NCBI GenBank assembly: GCA_024449915.1
Contig: JAMZAV010000767.1
Coordinates: 424,372 to 488,371, forward strand
Length of the DNA: 64,000 nt
Direction of reading: 5' to 3'
Source of the DNA: Sweltsa coloradensis
Taxonomy: Eukaryota > Arthropoda > Insecta > Plecoptera > Chloroperlidae
Under the pieces are notes generated by a model, which saw nothing but the letters and a program-made list of their open reading frames with translations, was not told the DNA's origin and ran no database searches. The translations under genes were made by a program, and so were the position numbers. This document shows, one piece after another, positions 23,450 through 34,470 of the stretch. Within the stretch, counting starts at the first letter, position 1, and each line of letters begins with the position of its first letter.

Positions 23450-24059
23450 TTGGATGAGCGTAGCGAGCGTAGCGAGCGAAGCGAAGATTCCATTTCACTA
23501 CACTGGAGAAAAAAATCCGGAATGTTTTTTTTTTCTGTATTTTTGTCTGTTTGTCCACACGATTCCGGCTAAACCGATACTCCGATTGCGATGAAATTTT
23601 ATGGAGGCCTTCGAAATCTCTGAACTTAGAACTGCCACGTTTTTGAGAGCAATCGGAATTTTTTTTCTCATGAAAATCGAAATTTTACGATTTTTTGTGA
23701 TTTTTTAAAAATTTCTTCGACTTATAACACCTACATGCTTTATCCGATTTTAATGATTTTTGCACAGAACCTTAATTTTATGAATTAATATATTAGTGTT
23801 AGATTTGAGCGCAATCAAGAAATTATTTCTTATAAAAATCGCAATTTTACGATTTTTTTAAACAATTACGATGAATTAAATTTTTTTAAAAAAAAATCAA
23901 GTTAATTTTTAATTTAATTTAATTTAATTAAATTTAAAAAAATTTCAACTTAGTAATGATTTTTCCACAGAACAACAGAAAATTCGCATAACACATGGCA
24001 GCTCAATGCACCAATTACGCTCATCCAACAACGCGGCGGGACTTAAGCGTTTTCCTAGT
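23450..24059 (+). mobile_element. HINE-1 (Helentron-like), copy C, complete
   Basis: The 5' end TTGGATGAGCG is followed by two GTAGCGAGC units, GAAGCGAAG, and GATTCCATTTCACTACACTG. The 3' end reads CGCTCATCCAACAACGCGGC ... TTAAGCGTTTTCCTAGT. CGCTCATCCAA is the exact inverse of the 11-base 5' start, and AACGC...GCGTT is the terminal hairpin. The body matches copies A and F closely (TTATGGAGGCCTTCGAAATC), so this is one of the younger copies. Confidence 0.88.
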
Positions 24060-25530
24060 AACATTTACGTATTAGGTTGCTGCTCCCTTTCCTTCCGTCC
24101 GTCCATCTGTGCGTGTGTCACGCATAAAACTGAACTCCTTCAACAAAGATGACAAGGATTTTTTTTAGTCTTGGGATCAGGAGGCGAAACTAGTCAATTT
24201 TAATAGTGACATTTTTGTGTACTCGGCACCTCCACCAAGATATTTCAATGGATTTATGTTTTGTGTCTCGACAATCTGTTGGTTATAAATTTCGCTCCTT
24301 ATTTTCGGCACTGCCGTAACCTGTACTTGTTTTAAAACCCCATTTGTATATTATTGACCAATGGGCATAACGTACTACCAATAATGTACATATATTAAAA
24401 TGTAAATTTTATACACGTTAATAGATCTACAAGTAAAGAAGATGTGAACTTTTAGAAACATTATAACATAAAACCAATATTACTTTCGAAATGAAGCGTG
24501 ATTTTTAAGGTCATCTTAAAAACTAAACACAATTTTTTCTCATCCGTTCTTAATTTTTATATGGAGTGCACAGAGAAGCAGAAATAATTTTGGGTGGACT
24601 GCGAACATATAATATGTTCACCTGTAAAGACCGCTAGACCACTGGAGTTGTCTCCTTACATCCGCACAACCTACTAACGCCCCACAGTACGCATCAAGAA
24701 ACTGCGTCATAAAGTATGCAACACACAAGAAAATCAGTAATCTCGTGCTTGTGTCGTGGGTGTGAGAGTATTCCTGTTCCAATATATTTATTGCTCGAGG
24801 TCTAAAAATACCAGAATGGAATCTAGAATATTAATTCTAAACTCATCTTCTCACGATGTTGTTATTATTTATCTCCTGCATAACTACGTGAAGGATGCAC
24901 CGTAGATAATAGTGGGCGGGTGCATGTGGAAATACTTGGGAGTAAAAGTCAAGAAAACAGAAATATATACCTACGGAATGTTTTCGAATTTATTGATCCG
25001 AATGGATTTCAAATATTTCTAGGTCACTGTGTTATTGTTCCTATAATTATATTATCATATTCCTTTCCTTTCCATTCTTTGTTTATACTGGTTTGTGGCT
25101 ACGTTGATTATGGGGTACAGCGGACAATAAAATTAAATTATGGGTTAGAGATGATATGGTTTTCGGTGTCAAATAAATTGAAATTCAACTATCCAATGTC
25201 CAGTTCTTTTCGTATCGATTTCATTCGACAAGAGGATTTCTTATCCAGAATTTAGAAAATATTCCATTCAAGAATATCTTAAACTTCTCTTGTATCCGCC
25301 TATGCAACTATGCAATTTGTTATGCTAATAAAAAGCGTGATTGCATTATTATTTATGCTTGATCAATTGTCCCCCCCCCCCCTCTTTCAGTATCAGTATG
25401 TAAATTTAATTCATTTGGGTCCGGTATTTCAGATAACTAGCTACCACTATGGTAACCCACCAATCAAGACCCTTTTAATTATTTTATTTTTGCGGTTGAG
25501 AATAAATTTTAACAGAACATTATAATTAAT
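24060..25530. other. Anonymous DNA with an unassigned 111-codon frame
   Basis: The plus-strand frame at 24920-25255 (ATG-started, 111 codons) has a hydrophobic middle (GHCVIVPIIILSYSFPF) that could be a membrane segment. I recognise no family, and the codon use looks like random AT-rich DNA. The second frame (25310-25525) crosses a C-run at 25371-25382. Neither is convincing. Confidence 0.4.
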
Positions 25531-25536
25531 AATTAT

Positions 25537-25590
25537 GTCATAATTTCACTAATCAGGAAATACTCCCGTAGGTGTAATTGATTCCCACAT
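25537..25590. mobile_element. tMITE terminal fragment
   Basis: CAGGAAATACTCCCGTAGGT then GTAATTGATT matches the tMITE left end (compare 43.1 kb). It is cut short just before the HINE-2 palindrome. Confidence 0.5.
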
Positions 25591-25595
25591 AATAA

Positions 25596-26035
25596 ACTAG
25601 GGAAACGCCAAAGTCGTTGTTAGACGAGTGAGTGAGCCATGTGTTGAGTACCCGGTAACATTCCTTTTCTTCCCCCTACCTTTGGCCTCCCTAGCCTATC
25701 ATAGGCTACAGTGGAGCATTATGGCCTAAGCTATGACCTAAACTTAAATACCCTATTATTTATACGAATATTATAATCAAACTTAAATGCAAATGTTCCG
25801 GCGCACTCAACACATGGCTCACTCACTCGACTTACAACGACTTTGGCGTTTCCCTAGTAATATTCGTATAAATAATAGGGTATTTAAGTTTAGGTCATAG
25901 CTTAGGCCATAATGCTCCACTGTAGCCTATGATAGGCTAGGGAGGCCAAAGGTAGGGGGAAGAAAAGGAATGTTACCGGGTACTCAACACATGGCTCACT
26001 CACTCGTCTAACAACGACTTTGGCGTTTCCCTAGT
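25596..26035. mobile_element. HINE-2 palindrome with ~178-bp arms and outward 3' ends
   Basis: Positions 25596-25773 and 25858-26035 are inverted copies with no mismatch that I could find. Each ends outward in the HINE-2 3' terminus: GCTCACTCACTCGTCTAACA, a hairpin AACG...CGTT, and CCCTAGT. The 84-bp spacer ends in a third copy of this terminus (ACAACGACTTTGGCGTTTCC, CTAGT at 25855-25859). So 25596-25859 is itself a unit with two opposed 3' ends, and the remainder is an inverted duplication of its left part. No GAGCG 5' end is present. Confidence 0.85.
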
Positions 26036-26395
26036 TTTATAAACAAACAGAAAGCACGCCAATTAATGGCGGCGTAGAATGTGTTTTTGTTTGCAAAAAT
26101 AACAAATTAAACACGGCCCATACTATGTTTTAATTATTCCTGTTTGATCTTTAATTGTTTGTACCAAGGCAGTGATCAAGATCCACGAATCTCAATGGAG
26201 TTTCTACAAACCATGGATGTAACTTTTTTAAGTCCATGCACAAACCAATCGTATCTTCTGTCGCTAAACGCAAATTTGTATAGTATAAAAAATTACAAAA
26301 GACATAAAAATTGTATGGGATTATTCATGTACATCGTACTTTATTTCGCATGCCAACCATCTAGGTTAATAATATTAATTACAAATAAATAAATA
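26036..26395. other. Anonymous AT-rich DNA
   Basis: No supportable feature; the 82-codon plus-strand frame at 26144-26392 lacks any motif. Confidence 0.45.
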
Positions 26396-26639
26396 ATTTC
26401 TGTAGTGTTTTAACATTGCAGAATAGTATAAGAAACATAGCCAGTACGAGAACGAGCTAAGATTGCAAGTTTACTCAATCTCCGTGCGGAGTTTTGGGTA
26501 ATCTTGAGCGTGCAAGTTTCGATGCATCTTGGCCAGTGCCGCGCACCTCTTGACATTCCAAAAATTATAATTCTTCCCGAAAAAACATTGTTGTTAAAAT
26601 AGAACCTACACATTTAAGCCCATTTATCAATTTATTATT
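26396..26639 (-). mobile_element. Diverged HINE-2/3 body fragment
   Basis: Homologous, with many differences, to the body of the element at 26.93-27.18 kb (ATAGCCAGTACGAGAACG, TTGCAAGTTTACTCAATCTC, then a gap, then GTTGTTAAAATAGAA versus GTCGTTAAAATAATT). It lies in the same orientation, so the locus carries two body copies in tandem. Confidence 0.55.
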
Positions 26640-27449
26640 TACCTACCTAAGGTCTCCCTAGCCTATCATAGACTAAAGTGGTGCATTATTACCTTACAGT
26701 TGACGTGCCCTTATACCAACTCAACTTAAAACCCTATTATCTATACCGATATAATTATCAAACTTAAATGCAAATGTTGCCGTGTACTCAACACATGACT
26801 CGCTCACTCGTCTAACAACGACTTTGGCGTTTCCCTAGTCGAGTTGGCTAAAGCGCACTTATAGCCGAAATGTGGGAGACGTGGGTTTAATGGTCGGGAA
26901 AGATTTTGTAATTTCTGGATTGTATTTTTTAAATTATTTAACATGTTTTGAAATGCATATAACGCAGTGTAGTCCATCATCTGTGACAATACTACGGAAA
27001 CATGGCCAGTAGGAAATACGTGAAAATATTGCAAGGTTTACGCAATCTACGAGCGGAATTTGGGGGTACCTTGACGTCCAACATTCGATTAACCTTGGAC
27101 ACGGCATTTCACAGCCAGGTAAATAACAAACAAAATATATTATTTCAAAATGAAAACCATTGTCGTTAAAATAATTCCCATACATTTCAACGAATTTTTC
27201 AGTTTTTTATTTCTTGCAGGTTTAAATCGTAACAGATTGTGCTCATTTTGTTAGCAGTTCTCAGTTACCTGGTCACTGATGTCTGTTTAAAATTTCAGCT
27301 CGGTCTATTTGGCCGTTCGGCCGTATGAGCCTGGACAGACAGACAGACAGACATTTAACATTTAACATTTAACATTTAACAGAATTAATCACGACCAAGG
27401 ACCGATCGAGTAGCGTTGTAGACTACGTTCGCTGCGCTCACTCGTCTAA
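26640..27449 (-). mobile_element. HINE-2/3 composite with embedded tRNA-like segment, 3' part truncated
   Basis: Minus strand from 27449: TTAGACGAGTGAGCGCAGCG (5' end), a (TGTC)n run, AACTGAGAACTGCTAAC, a body containing GCCTAGCCTA- and CCAAGGTTAATC-type sequence, then a minus-strand tMITE tRNA-like core (26841-26930). There follows an inverted 3' terminus (ACTAGGGAAACGCCAAAGTC from 26839). The element runs out near 26640 without a forward 3' terminus. The same order of parts recurs in opposite orientation at 48.83-49.68 kb. A CATTTAA array sits at 27351-27381. Confidence 0.75.
27351..27381 (+). repeat. (CATTTAA)n, four copies
   Basis: Four copies of ACATTTA in a row directly after a (CAGA)n run (27339-27350), inside the HINE-2/3 5' region. 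Microsatellites in this position are typical of Helentron-associated elements. Confidence 0.85.
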
Positions 27450-27624
27450 TTATGTCAGGTATTTTATTTCTGAAATTAGCGATTTAAAACTCAACCTTGT
27501 TCAATTATTTTAGTAATTGTATTAATTTATTATTGTTTCCAATAGTTAACTGACAATTTAAATATTTGTTCAGTTTAATTAAATTGATTATCAAAGCGTA
27601 TTAGCTGTGTTTAATGTTTATACG

Positions 27625-27725
27625 TAACCGACAGTGTTGGCTCGAGCGTCAAGCGCGCTACTCTGATTCGGGATGTCCCGAGCTCAAATCCAGTCGAGAC
27701 CGGCAATCCTGACTGAAGGTGTGTG
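27625..27725 (+). mobile_element. SINE-K head
   Basis: GGCTCGAGCGTCAAGCGCGC, CTCTGATTCGGGA, AGCTCAAATCC (degraded B box), then AGACCGGCAATCCTGACTGA. Plus strand, 12 bp upstream of a SINE-G in the same orientation. Confidence 0.65.
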
Positions 27726-27737
27726 TGCTGAAGTGTG

Positions 27738-28195
27738 GCTCGTTGGTCTTGTGGTTACAGTATCTGCTTCCAATGCAGAAGGTCCAGGGTTTCGATTCCC
27801 GCTAAAGTCAGAATGTTTTTTACTTCTGATTTGGACTTAAGTCCATCAGTTCTTGTCTTAGGAATTTGTAAACGGTGACTTTGGAGCCGTTTACTGCCGT
27901 CCTAGCAACAAAGCACATAATAAATTTCAATAAAATAAATAAAATAAATAAATAAAAGAGTTGTTCTGAATCGGCCTTGTTGATTCTGGCGTTGATCCGC
28001 GGGTGTTCGCACTGTCCATACCACTGATTGCTATATTTCCTATTAAAAATATCGATCTTTGGTTGGTTATCGCTCACTCGTCGATTGCGTCGGGGCCTGC
28101 AGGGTTGGCTTGGTCGCTTTGATTTAAAGTCCCTCACTGAAAATTAGTTATATAACTGAGTGGGTAGACTCTAAATAAAAATTTATTTATTTAAG
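27738..28195 (+). mobile_element. SINE-G, reference full-length copy
   Basis: The head is tRNA-Gly-like: TTGGTCTTGTGGTTACAG (A box), CTGCTTCCAATGCAG (anticodon arm, TCC), GGGTTTCGATTCCCGC (B box with one extra T). The body runs through CTTAAGTCCATCAGTTCTTG, GGTGACTTTGGAGCCG, CCTAGCAACAAAGCACAT, an AAATA run, TGTTGATTCTGGCGTTGATC, CGCGGGTGTTCGCACTG, GCAGGGTTGGCTTGG and ACTGAGTGGGTAGAC, with an ATTTATTTA tail. It would be transcribed by Pol III and mobilised in trans by a LINE. The minus-strand 105-codon frame over it is not a gene. Confidence 0.85.
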
Positions 28196-28395
28196 GTTTT
28201 ACCAAGGTTTTCCTCAGTCCAAATGTAAGGGGTAAGTCTTCTTAAACAGCCCTCGGACATCCGTTCACAAATTGTCCTTACTCCAATATAGTATGAACAA
28301 TTGCACCCTGGACAGGCTTCCTGCAAAAAATGTTTATTCGTAACGTTTCATGGTGGGAATGTTTAAAATACAGTATATATCTGGCTCGATAAGTT
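28196..28395. other. Anonymous DNA between SINE-G and HINE-1
   Basis: No supportable feature. Confidence 0.4.
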
Positions 28396-28902
28396 CTAGG
28401 CCGCTTTGCTAACGCTTTTTCCACTCGCGTTGATGGATGAGCTTTTATGGTTGAGTATTGGCCCAAATATCACGAAAATATCGTATTAAAAATCGGGACA
28501 AAATCGAAAAAGTACGAATTCTATAAAAAATATTTCTTTAAATGTCTCAGAAATCATTAAATATATAATCTTAAACGTTCCCATAAAGTTTCATCAAGAT
28601 CGGAGTAGTCGTTTGCCCGGTCGCGGGCCAAATATCACGAAAATATCTCATTAAAAATCGATAAAAAAAAACGATCAAGTACGATAATCTTATTTAATAT
28701 TTAATTGATTGTACCCAAAAACGAGGCAAGTCTAAGTTCAGAGATTTCAAAGTTCCTCTCAAATAATTGTCATCAAGATCGCATAATATGCTGTTTGCCC
28801 GGTAGAGCGCGAACAAACAGACAAAAATACAAACAAAAAAAGAAAAAAACACACGAGTTTTTTTAAACAAAAAAATTTAAGTTTTCGCTTCGCTCATCCA
28901 AT
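28396..28902 (-). mobile_element. HINE-1-type element, copy D
   Basis: Minus strand from 28902: TTGGATGAGCGAAGCGAAAA..., TTTGTTTGTATTTTTGTCTG, TTCGCGCTCTACCGGGC, GATCTTGATGA, and on to a degraded 3' end (CATCCATCAACGCGAGTGG, then AACG/AGCG, CTAG at 28396-28399). The body matches copies B and E better than A, C and F, so it is of the second subtype. The phrase with CATCAAGATCG...GTTTGCCCGG occurs twice (about 28590 and 28780). Confidence 0.75.
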
Positions 28903-29175
28903 AAAGCCGTCCGCGGTGGCACATACGATTAGGGCGCTGGTCCTAAGGTATGGACGTGGGTTCTAATCCCGCACATGTCATGGGTGTCATCTCGCCAGCC
29001 TAGGAGGTACCTCTGACGCGTCTACCTGCCGAGACGAGTGCTTCACCGCCCATCCCCGATCCTGTCTCACCACACACGGCGGAATGCATTCAGACAACGG
29101 GTTTGTATGGTCAAGTGGGTGAACTATTGACTTGTGTCATGGTTTTCTTGCACTGAGAGAATTGTATTTATATTT
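28903..29175 (+). mobile_element. tRNA-derived SINE, tRNA-Arg-like head
   Basis: GGTGGCACATACGATTAGGG (A-box region), GCGCTGGTCCTAAGGTA (anticodon-arm-like, CCT), GTGGGTTCTAATCCCGC (B box with one change). The body then reads CATGGGTGTCATCTCGCCAG ... CGGAATGCATTCAGAC ... AAGTGGGTGAACTATTGACT, with an AT-rich tail. It abuts the HINE-1 end with no gap. Only one copy is seen in the window, so the family is inferred from structure. Confidence 0.55.
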
Positions 29176-29279
29176 ATTCAAATGAACAGGTGTGAACGTT
29201 ATTGGTACCGGTAATAGATCATCTTTACAAGTTTCAAAACCATTAGTTGCGTAAATTACAATTTATGATTCTTGATATT

Positions 29280-29395
29280 ATAAACTACATTTCAGAAATT
29301 AAAAAAGTCCGCCCCAACCGGGAATCGAACCACGGATCTCCCACATTCCAGGTGAGCGTCTTAACCATTAGACCATCAGGACATATTATATAAAT
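29280..29395 (-). mobile_element. tMITE core (tRNA-like), isolated
   Basis: Minus strand: GATGGTCTAATGGTTAAGAC (A box), CTCACCTGGAATGTGGGAG (pairs as an anticodon arm; GGA would be at the anticodon), GTGGTTCGATTCCCGG (B box). It ends in TTTTTTAATTTCTGAAATGT as in other tMITE cores. The acceptor stem fails to pair beyond four bases, so it is not scored as a tRNA gene. The terminal repeats of the complete element are absent. Confidence 0.6.
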
Positions 29396-29891
29396 TATTG
29401 TTATCTTATTGATATTTTTTTAAATTTGTTCTTATGCCGAAGCATGATTCTTCAATAATTTTCTTCCTAGCTATCCAGTAAATATGTGCTTCTTTCCCTG
29501 GACCGCTCAGGTTATTTGGCAGGGCGTCAATGTCATATTTAAGTGCGGCGCAGCTGAGGAGGTACGCTCTGTCCTGGAAACCCAATGTACTTAGTTAGAA
29601 AGTTGCTGGTTCCTTTGTGACTTTAAATTGACTCAGGTGGTGCTGCAGATTGATATTAAATCTGAAATAATGGTTTGCTTTTTGCGTCCTAACTTTCCAT
29701 TTACTTGTCACAAGAATGGTTGTAATAGACAATAGGTCTCCTTCGAGCAATTGATGACCACCTGCAAGTGCAGTATAAGTTTTAGTAGGCTAGCAGGCCA
29801 GTATGCATTCTAGACACACCCGAACAACTTCATTGTTATAGCATATGTGGGGCTAAACGTATGTTGCCCATTGATTCATAGAGTGGATTAA
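29396..29891. other. Anonymous DNA
   Basis: No supportable gene or repeat. Confidence 0.45.
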
Positions 29892-30547
29892 GACAAGAAA
29901 AACGCCAAAGTCGTTGTTAGACGAGTGAGCAAGTCTTGTGTTGAGATCCCGGGAACATTTGCATTTATTTTGATTTGATATACTGGTATAAATGATAGGA
30001 TTTTCAGTTTTGTTGGTATGAGGGGGCGTCAACTGTAAAGCATGTAATGCCATGCCAGGCTTGCACAAGCCAAATTATTATTGTTGTTGGCTTGTTGCTG
30101 TGTTTCGAGATTTGCGCATGCCAAAATAGTGTCTTGAAAGATATCAGAAACTGTTTAAAAATCTGAGCTCAAACATCATCATAATGGACAGTAAGTTGGT
30201 ATTTGAATGGAAAGTGGCCAAGATAACTGTGCAAGCTCGTTAAGAATGCAATCGCAAGGCTTTATTTTTGGCACCTGATAACCAAAGGGACATGGTATAA
30301 GCTGTGATGGTAGTTTGTGAAGTCGAAACATAACATCACTCTTTATGCCATTTCTTGCACAACTCAAGTTAACACAGTTTTGCATGTGCAAGCAAAATTA
30401 ACATGCAAAACTGAGCGTGGGATGGGCTAGGGAAGAAAGACCCACGCTGGATCCAACCTTATAGGTGGGAGGAGGAAGTGGAATGTTCCCGGGTACTCAA
30501 CACATGACTCGCTCACTCGTCTAAAAACGACTTTGGCGTTTTCCTAG
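29892..30547. mobile_element. HINE-2 module with two opposed 3' ends
   Basis: The left end is an inverted HINE-2 3' terminus (AACGCCAAAGTCGTTGTTAG, ACGAGTGAGC). The right end is a forward one (GCTCACTCGTCTAAAAACGA ... GGCGTTTTCCTAG). ATCCCGGGAACATTTGCATT inside the left end pairs in position with GTTCCCGGGTACTCAACACA inside the right end. The middle is anonymous. No GAGCG 5' end is present. Same design as the modules at 25.6, 47.9, 48.6 and 49.4 kb. Confidence 0.7.
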
Positions 30548-30900
30548 ATATTTGACGGAGGTGCCGGAGTAAAAATCTAATTTATTTTGTTTGGCCATTG
30601 GTAGAGGTGATAAGTTACTAAATGCGAGTAAAAATCCTTGCTTGGCATTTATATAAGTATAATAAAATAAATACATTCGTATTAAGAGTCTTTACCCATT
30701 TAGGCCTAGTCACATAAATTTATATTTACTTTTTAATTCATAACGGTAAACCTACTGCCCAGGGTGCAATGCATGACGCTCTTCAGATGTCTAACTATAG
30801 GTATATTGGAGTTAGGGGGGTGGATGACCGAGGGCTATTTTAAGAGAACTCAATCAAAGACTCAATCCATTGCATTCTCATTAACTATTGTGGAAAACCT
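30548..30900. other. Anonymous DNA
   Basis: No supportable feature. GACGGAGGTGCCGGAG at 30554 echoes the GGTGGAGGTGCCGGG units at 31.6 kb. Confidence 0.4.
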
Positions 30901-30904
30901 CGGA

Positions 30905-31010
30905 AAAACACTTCAGTCAGGATTGCCAGTCTCGAGGGGATTCTAATCCGGAACCTTCCGCATCAGTCTCGCGTTTAATGCTTGAGCCAGCACCATCAGT
31001 TAGTTACTCA
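30905..31010 (-). mobile_element. SINE-K head, decayed
   Basis: Minus strand: GGCTCAAGCATTAAACGCGA, GACTGATGCGGAAG, then GGATTAGAATCCCC (B-box remnant), CGAGACTGGCAATCCTGACT. Same family as 15.4 kb. Confidence 0.65.
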
Positions 31011-31560
31011 GTCACATAATGCTAAGTAGGAAGGTTAAGGCATTGTCAGAGTTTCCAACAAGTATCTTTTAAATAACTCTTAAGAGTAATACTATTTATG
31101 AAAAGACTGTTTTTGCGTATTTTGCTAGTTGATACATGAGACGAGCTCAGACATTCGTCGTCAGGACCCTAAGTCCTTCACTTTTCTCTCGACAACGTTG
31201 ACGACGACGACTGTCATCACGTGAGAAAACAACCCTTTACAGCTTCTGACTTTGGGTCTCCCCTCCCCACATCCCTCAAGCTAGGATGGCGCATTATAAC
31301 CGATCCGTCTACCTATGCAATAAATCCAAAGAAACTAAAAAGAATTATTGTTTCCTATGGTTCAAATTAATTATATTACCAATGTATCTTTCAGTAACAG
31401 GCTTAAATTATGGCAGAGTCGTCGGGAAGGAAAGATTGTCGTCAAGTGAAGTCAGTCAAGTACCGATGTCGAGGATTGATAGAGCTCGCCTCTAGTTTCG
31501 GAGAGTAAAATAGGCTACTCCCTTACTTACTAGTTAAAGCTGATATTTGCGATATGGTCT
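31011..31560. other. Anonymous DNA
   Basis: No supportable gene; the 69-codon plus-strand frame at 31286-31495 has no motif. Confidence 0.45.
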
Positions 31561-31561
31561 T

Positions 31562-31768
31562 TCAAATTGGTGGAGGTTCCTGGTCTTTAAAATCAATGTT
31601 TGCTTTTTATTAATTGGTGGATGTGTCGGGTCATTAAATTAAATGTATGATTTTTAGTAATTGGTGGAGGTGCCGGGTCTTTAAATTTATATGTATGCTT
31701 TTTATTAATTAATGCAGGTACCGGGTGTTTAAATTAAATGTATGCTTTTATAAATTGGTGCAGGTCCC
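31562..31768 (+). repeat. Diverged tandem array, four to five ~50-60-bp units
   Basis: Units carry AATTGGTGGAGGTGCCGGGT, then CTTTAAAT..., then TGTATGCTTTTTATT. Starts are near 31567, 31612, 31661, 31710 and 31756. Identity between units is about 75-85% by eye. The inverse of the core (CCCGGCACCTCCACCAA) also occurs singly at about 12832 and 24226. Confidence 0.65.
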
Positions 31769-32329
31769 TCGAGTCACTAACTCCATTTCCTAAGTTCTGA
31801 GAAAAATGAGTTCGAATGTTTTAGGTTCTGTATAAAATCAGGGATTTAACAAAGAATAATGTAATTTGTGATTAAAAATAATTGTGTAGTACAGTAATTA
31901 AATACAATTTAAATATTTTAAACTTTAAAAACAAAGCTGATAATTAAGTAAATAGCACGTTGTTTATTTCGCATTTTATTTTTCAAAGTAAAAATTCAGG
32001 TTGTGGAAATGTGAACAAAAAATCTAAATGATAAATTAACAACACACATTCCAATTCACATTTGCTAATGGTTTCTAGCAAAAACAACGTAGTTAGTTAC
32101 TTTTAGTGTTTTCTCTCGGATGGCCAGCCATCATGGTTGCGGAGGCCTATGATATTACTACATATATCTAGTGTAAAAACAAAAGAACGTGCAGTTATAC
32201 ACTTTTTGTTGCATAAGTAATTGCTGAAATGGAGTTAGTGAAAATAGCCGCCGCTTGTTGCTCATAATAATTGTCCCGATAAGAGTTAGCTAGTTTTTGC
32301 ATATGAAAGAGAGATTTTTTAAAATAAAA
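31769..32329. other. Anonymous DNA
   Basis: No gene supported. The phrase GGAGTTAGTGA recurs at 32228 and 32431. Confidence 0.4.
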
Positions 32330-32390
32330 TATATATAATATGACCTAACGGGTTGAAGCGTCCTAGTTTCTCGCGTAGTCGTCAAAAGCA
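32330..32390 (+). mobile_element. I/Jockey-like LINE 3' end fragment
   Basis: AATATGACCTAACGGGTTGA, then AGCGTCCTAGTTTCTCGCGT and GTCGTC. This closely matches the 3' UTR of the LINE remnant at 53.43-53.49 kb. Only the extreme 3' end is recognisable. Confidence 0.55.
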
Positions 32391-34470
32391 CAGATGATTC
32401 TTGGACTACTGGTTTATTTTCGTCCATTTTGGAGTTAGTGAGTTTTGCTTACCAGCCCACGATACCTTGTAAAAAGTTATTTAAATGTGATTTAGAAAAG
32501 TTTTAAATGTATACCGATTTGAGCCAAGATGAATTAACTACTTTGGTTTGATAAAATGGAAAGTTCATTGTATATTTTTCGTGTTAACAAAATCGCCACG
32601 TAGTATGTATTTCAAACCAGTGATGATAAGTTATGCTAATAAATTAATAATCATTGTAAATAGGAACGAGCTATTATGTTACTAGTTTTATTTGTACATT
32701 GTAAATCAGTTTTTTAAACGGAAGAGGATAGAAGTTAAATACATAAATTAATGTGTTTTGTGTATAATGCGTTCTGTGTCATGAAATAAAGAATGAAACT
32801 TTGTGTGCACTACTTGTATGATACAGAGTTTACACAGTAAGAAGTACAAATACAATTGTGTGGATGTTATGCACACACTGACACTGGCATGCACATATCA
32901 AACTCATTTACCTGGCGGGCTATCAAGAGCTTCAGGTAGCTACATAGTGGCATCCTGCATTTTATTAGCTGTAAAAATAGAGATAAACACAAGCCACGAT
33001 CTACCAATATTTACGATATGCAAAATGAAAAGCTAATATTGTCATGTCTACACCTATGCATACCTAACATGCCATAAGAAGTACTTCAATTTTAGAGCTT
33101 GTATATGTTTCTAACGTGTTAAGAGGTTTCCATAAAATCACAGAAATATCAACAAAATGAAGGAAGAAAACGAAAATCGATTTTTAATTGACTATCCAAT
33201 ACCGATCTCTGATCAATAATCTTTAACAATTGTGAGTTATTATCAATGCTGTTGGTAATTCATACTAAGAATTTTTTATTTTTATGTAGACCCGAAATGA
33301 TGTATTATTTTCTATTTATGATTAATGGTGGATAAGAAAGGGTGCAAATGCAATTATTAGTAATCCCATTCAAGTTGAGAAAGCTGAACAAATATATTTA
33401 GGCCTATCTATTTTACTTGAGAATATTATATAATTTGGAAATCATCGGTCGATGCCGACATTCAAGTGTGTATTGTATTTTTTGTATTCGATGACAATAA
33501 ATTCAGAAATGATATCGATTGAGAAAAATACTCATTTGATGAAAAATCGAATTGAAGTTTCATATTAAACGTGTAAGAGTTATGTATGCATTCATTTCAT
33601 TTTAATTTTATTATGACATAGGGTATTGTACATTTAATGTAATACATCAACTTAATTAAAATTGTTTGTGTCCTTTCAACTTATACACACTCAAGTTGAC
33701 TGATACTAAGTCAAGATAATAAAAATGTCATTATTTATAAACTCTCAATATGCAACAAATTGCAAGTAATTTAAAGAATAGGTCTCATTAAGCAGTCTAT
33801 CAATAATATCTAGTAACAGAGCAAATTTCAGTGAGTGTATCTGTAAGGTAATCATTATTAGTAGGCTTTTAGTAAAGTTAGTAAGTAAGTAGTTTTTAAG
33901 GTAATTTTTTTAATGGAGTCTGAAGATGGTTAGAACTTATTTATGTGTGTTTGTGCGATATCAATTCAAGTTTCTTCTACGCGTACGATCAAGCTTTATG
34001 TTAAAGAATTACAATGGCGCTGTCAGTTAACGTTGTTTCTTGCGTCATTTTTACAGAATGTTTAATATTTATGATGAGTATAATAATACAGTGAAGAAAC
34101 AACAAACCCATCTTTGTTTGTAGCCTGTAATTTTGTTATTAAGAATGCTGTCATCGAGAAAACTATGTTACAACTCTATTTGTACTGTTATATAGTTATT
34201 AACAATACTGAACAATTAATTAGTGTAAGGAATAATATTTGTTTAACATAATATCGTGGGAGGGAATGAATAACGGTGCATTGGAATAAGGCCTAATGTT
34301 GATTGTCATTGATAGTAAGCTACATTCATCTTGTTTGAACTCAATTATTTCTCTAATTTCTAATACAATAAACAAGTTGTTATAAAATTCATTTGATATA
34401 ATAACATAATTGACTCTTGGTGCTCCCATATAAATAATGCATGCTCTAAGAGCTAGATTACCTATAGAGG
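32391..34470. other. Anonymous AT-rich DNA
   Basis: About 2 kb with no supportable gene. The 77-codon plus frame (32803-33036) and the 93-codon minus frame (34220-34501) have no recognisable motifs. Confidence 0.5.

Noticed and set aside
27820..28137. 105-codon minus-strand frame
   Set aside because: Antisense reading through a plus-strand SINE-G; the same peptide fragments appear at other SINE-G copies.
29305..29390. Functional tRNA gene (anticodon arm folds with GGA)
   Set aside because: The acceptor stem fails after four pairs, the T stem has a mismatch, no long variable arm for tRNA-Ser is present, and the same sequence recurs as the core of a dispersed element.
32803..33036. 77-codon frame and other isolated 60-110-codon frames (1350-1589, 13778-14026, 24920-25255, 34220-34501, 47024-47275, 53697-54020)
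   Set aside because: No recognisable domain, AT-driven composition, lengths expected by chance, no supporting splice or promoter context.
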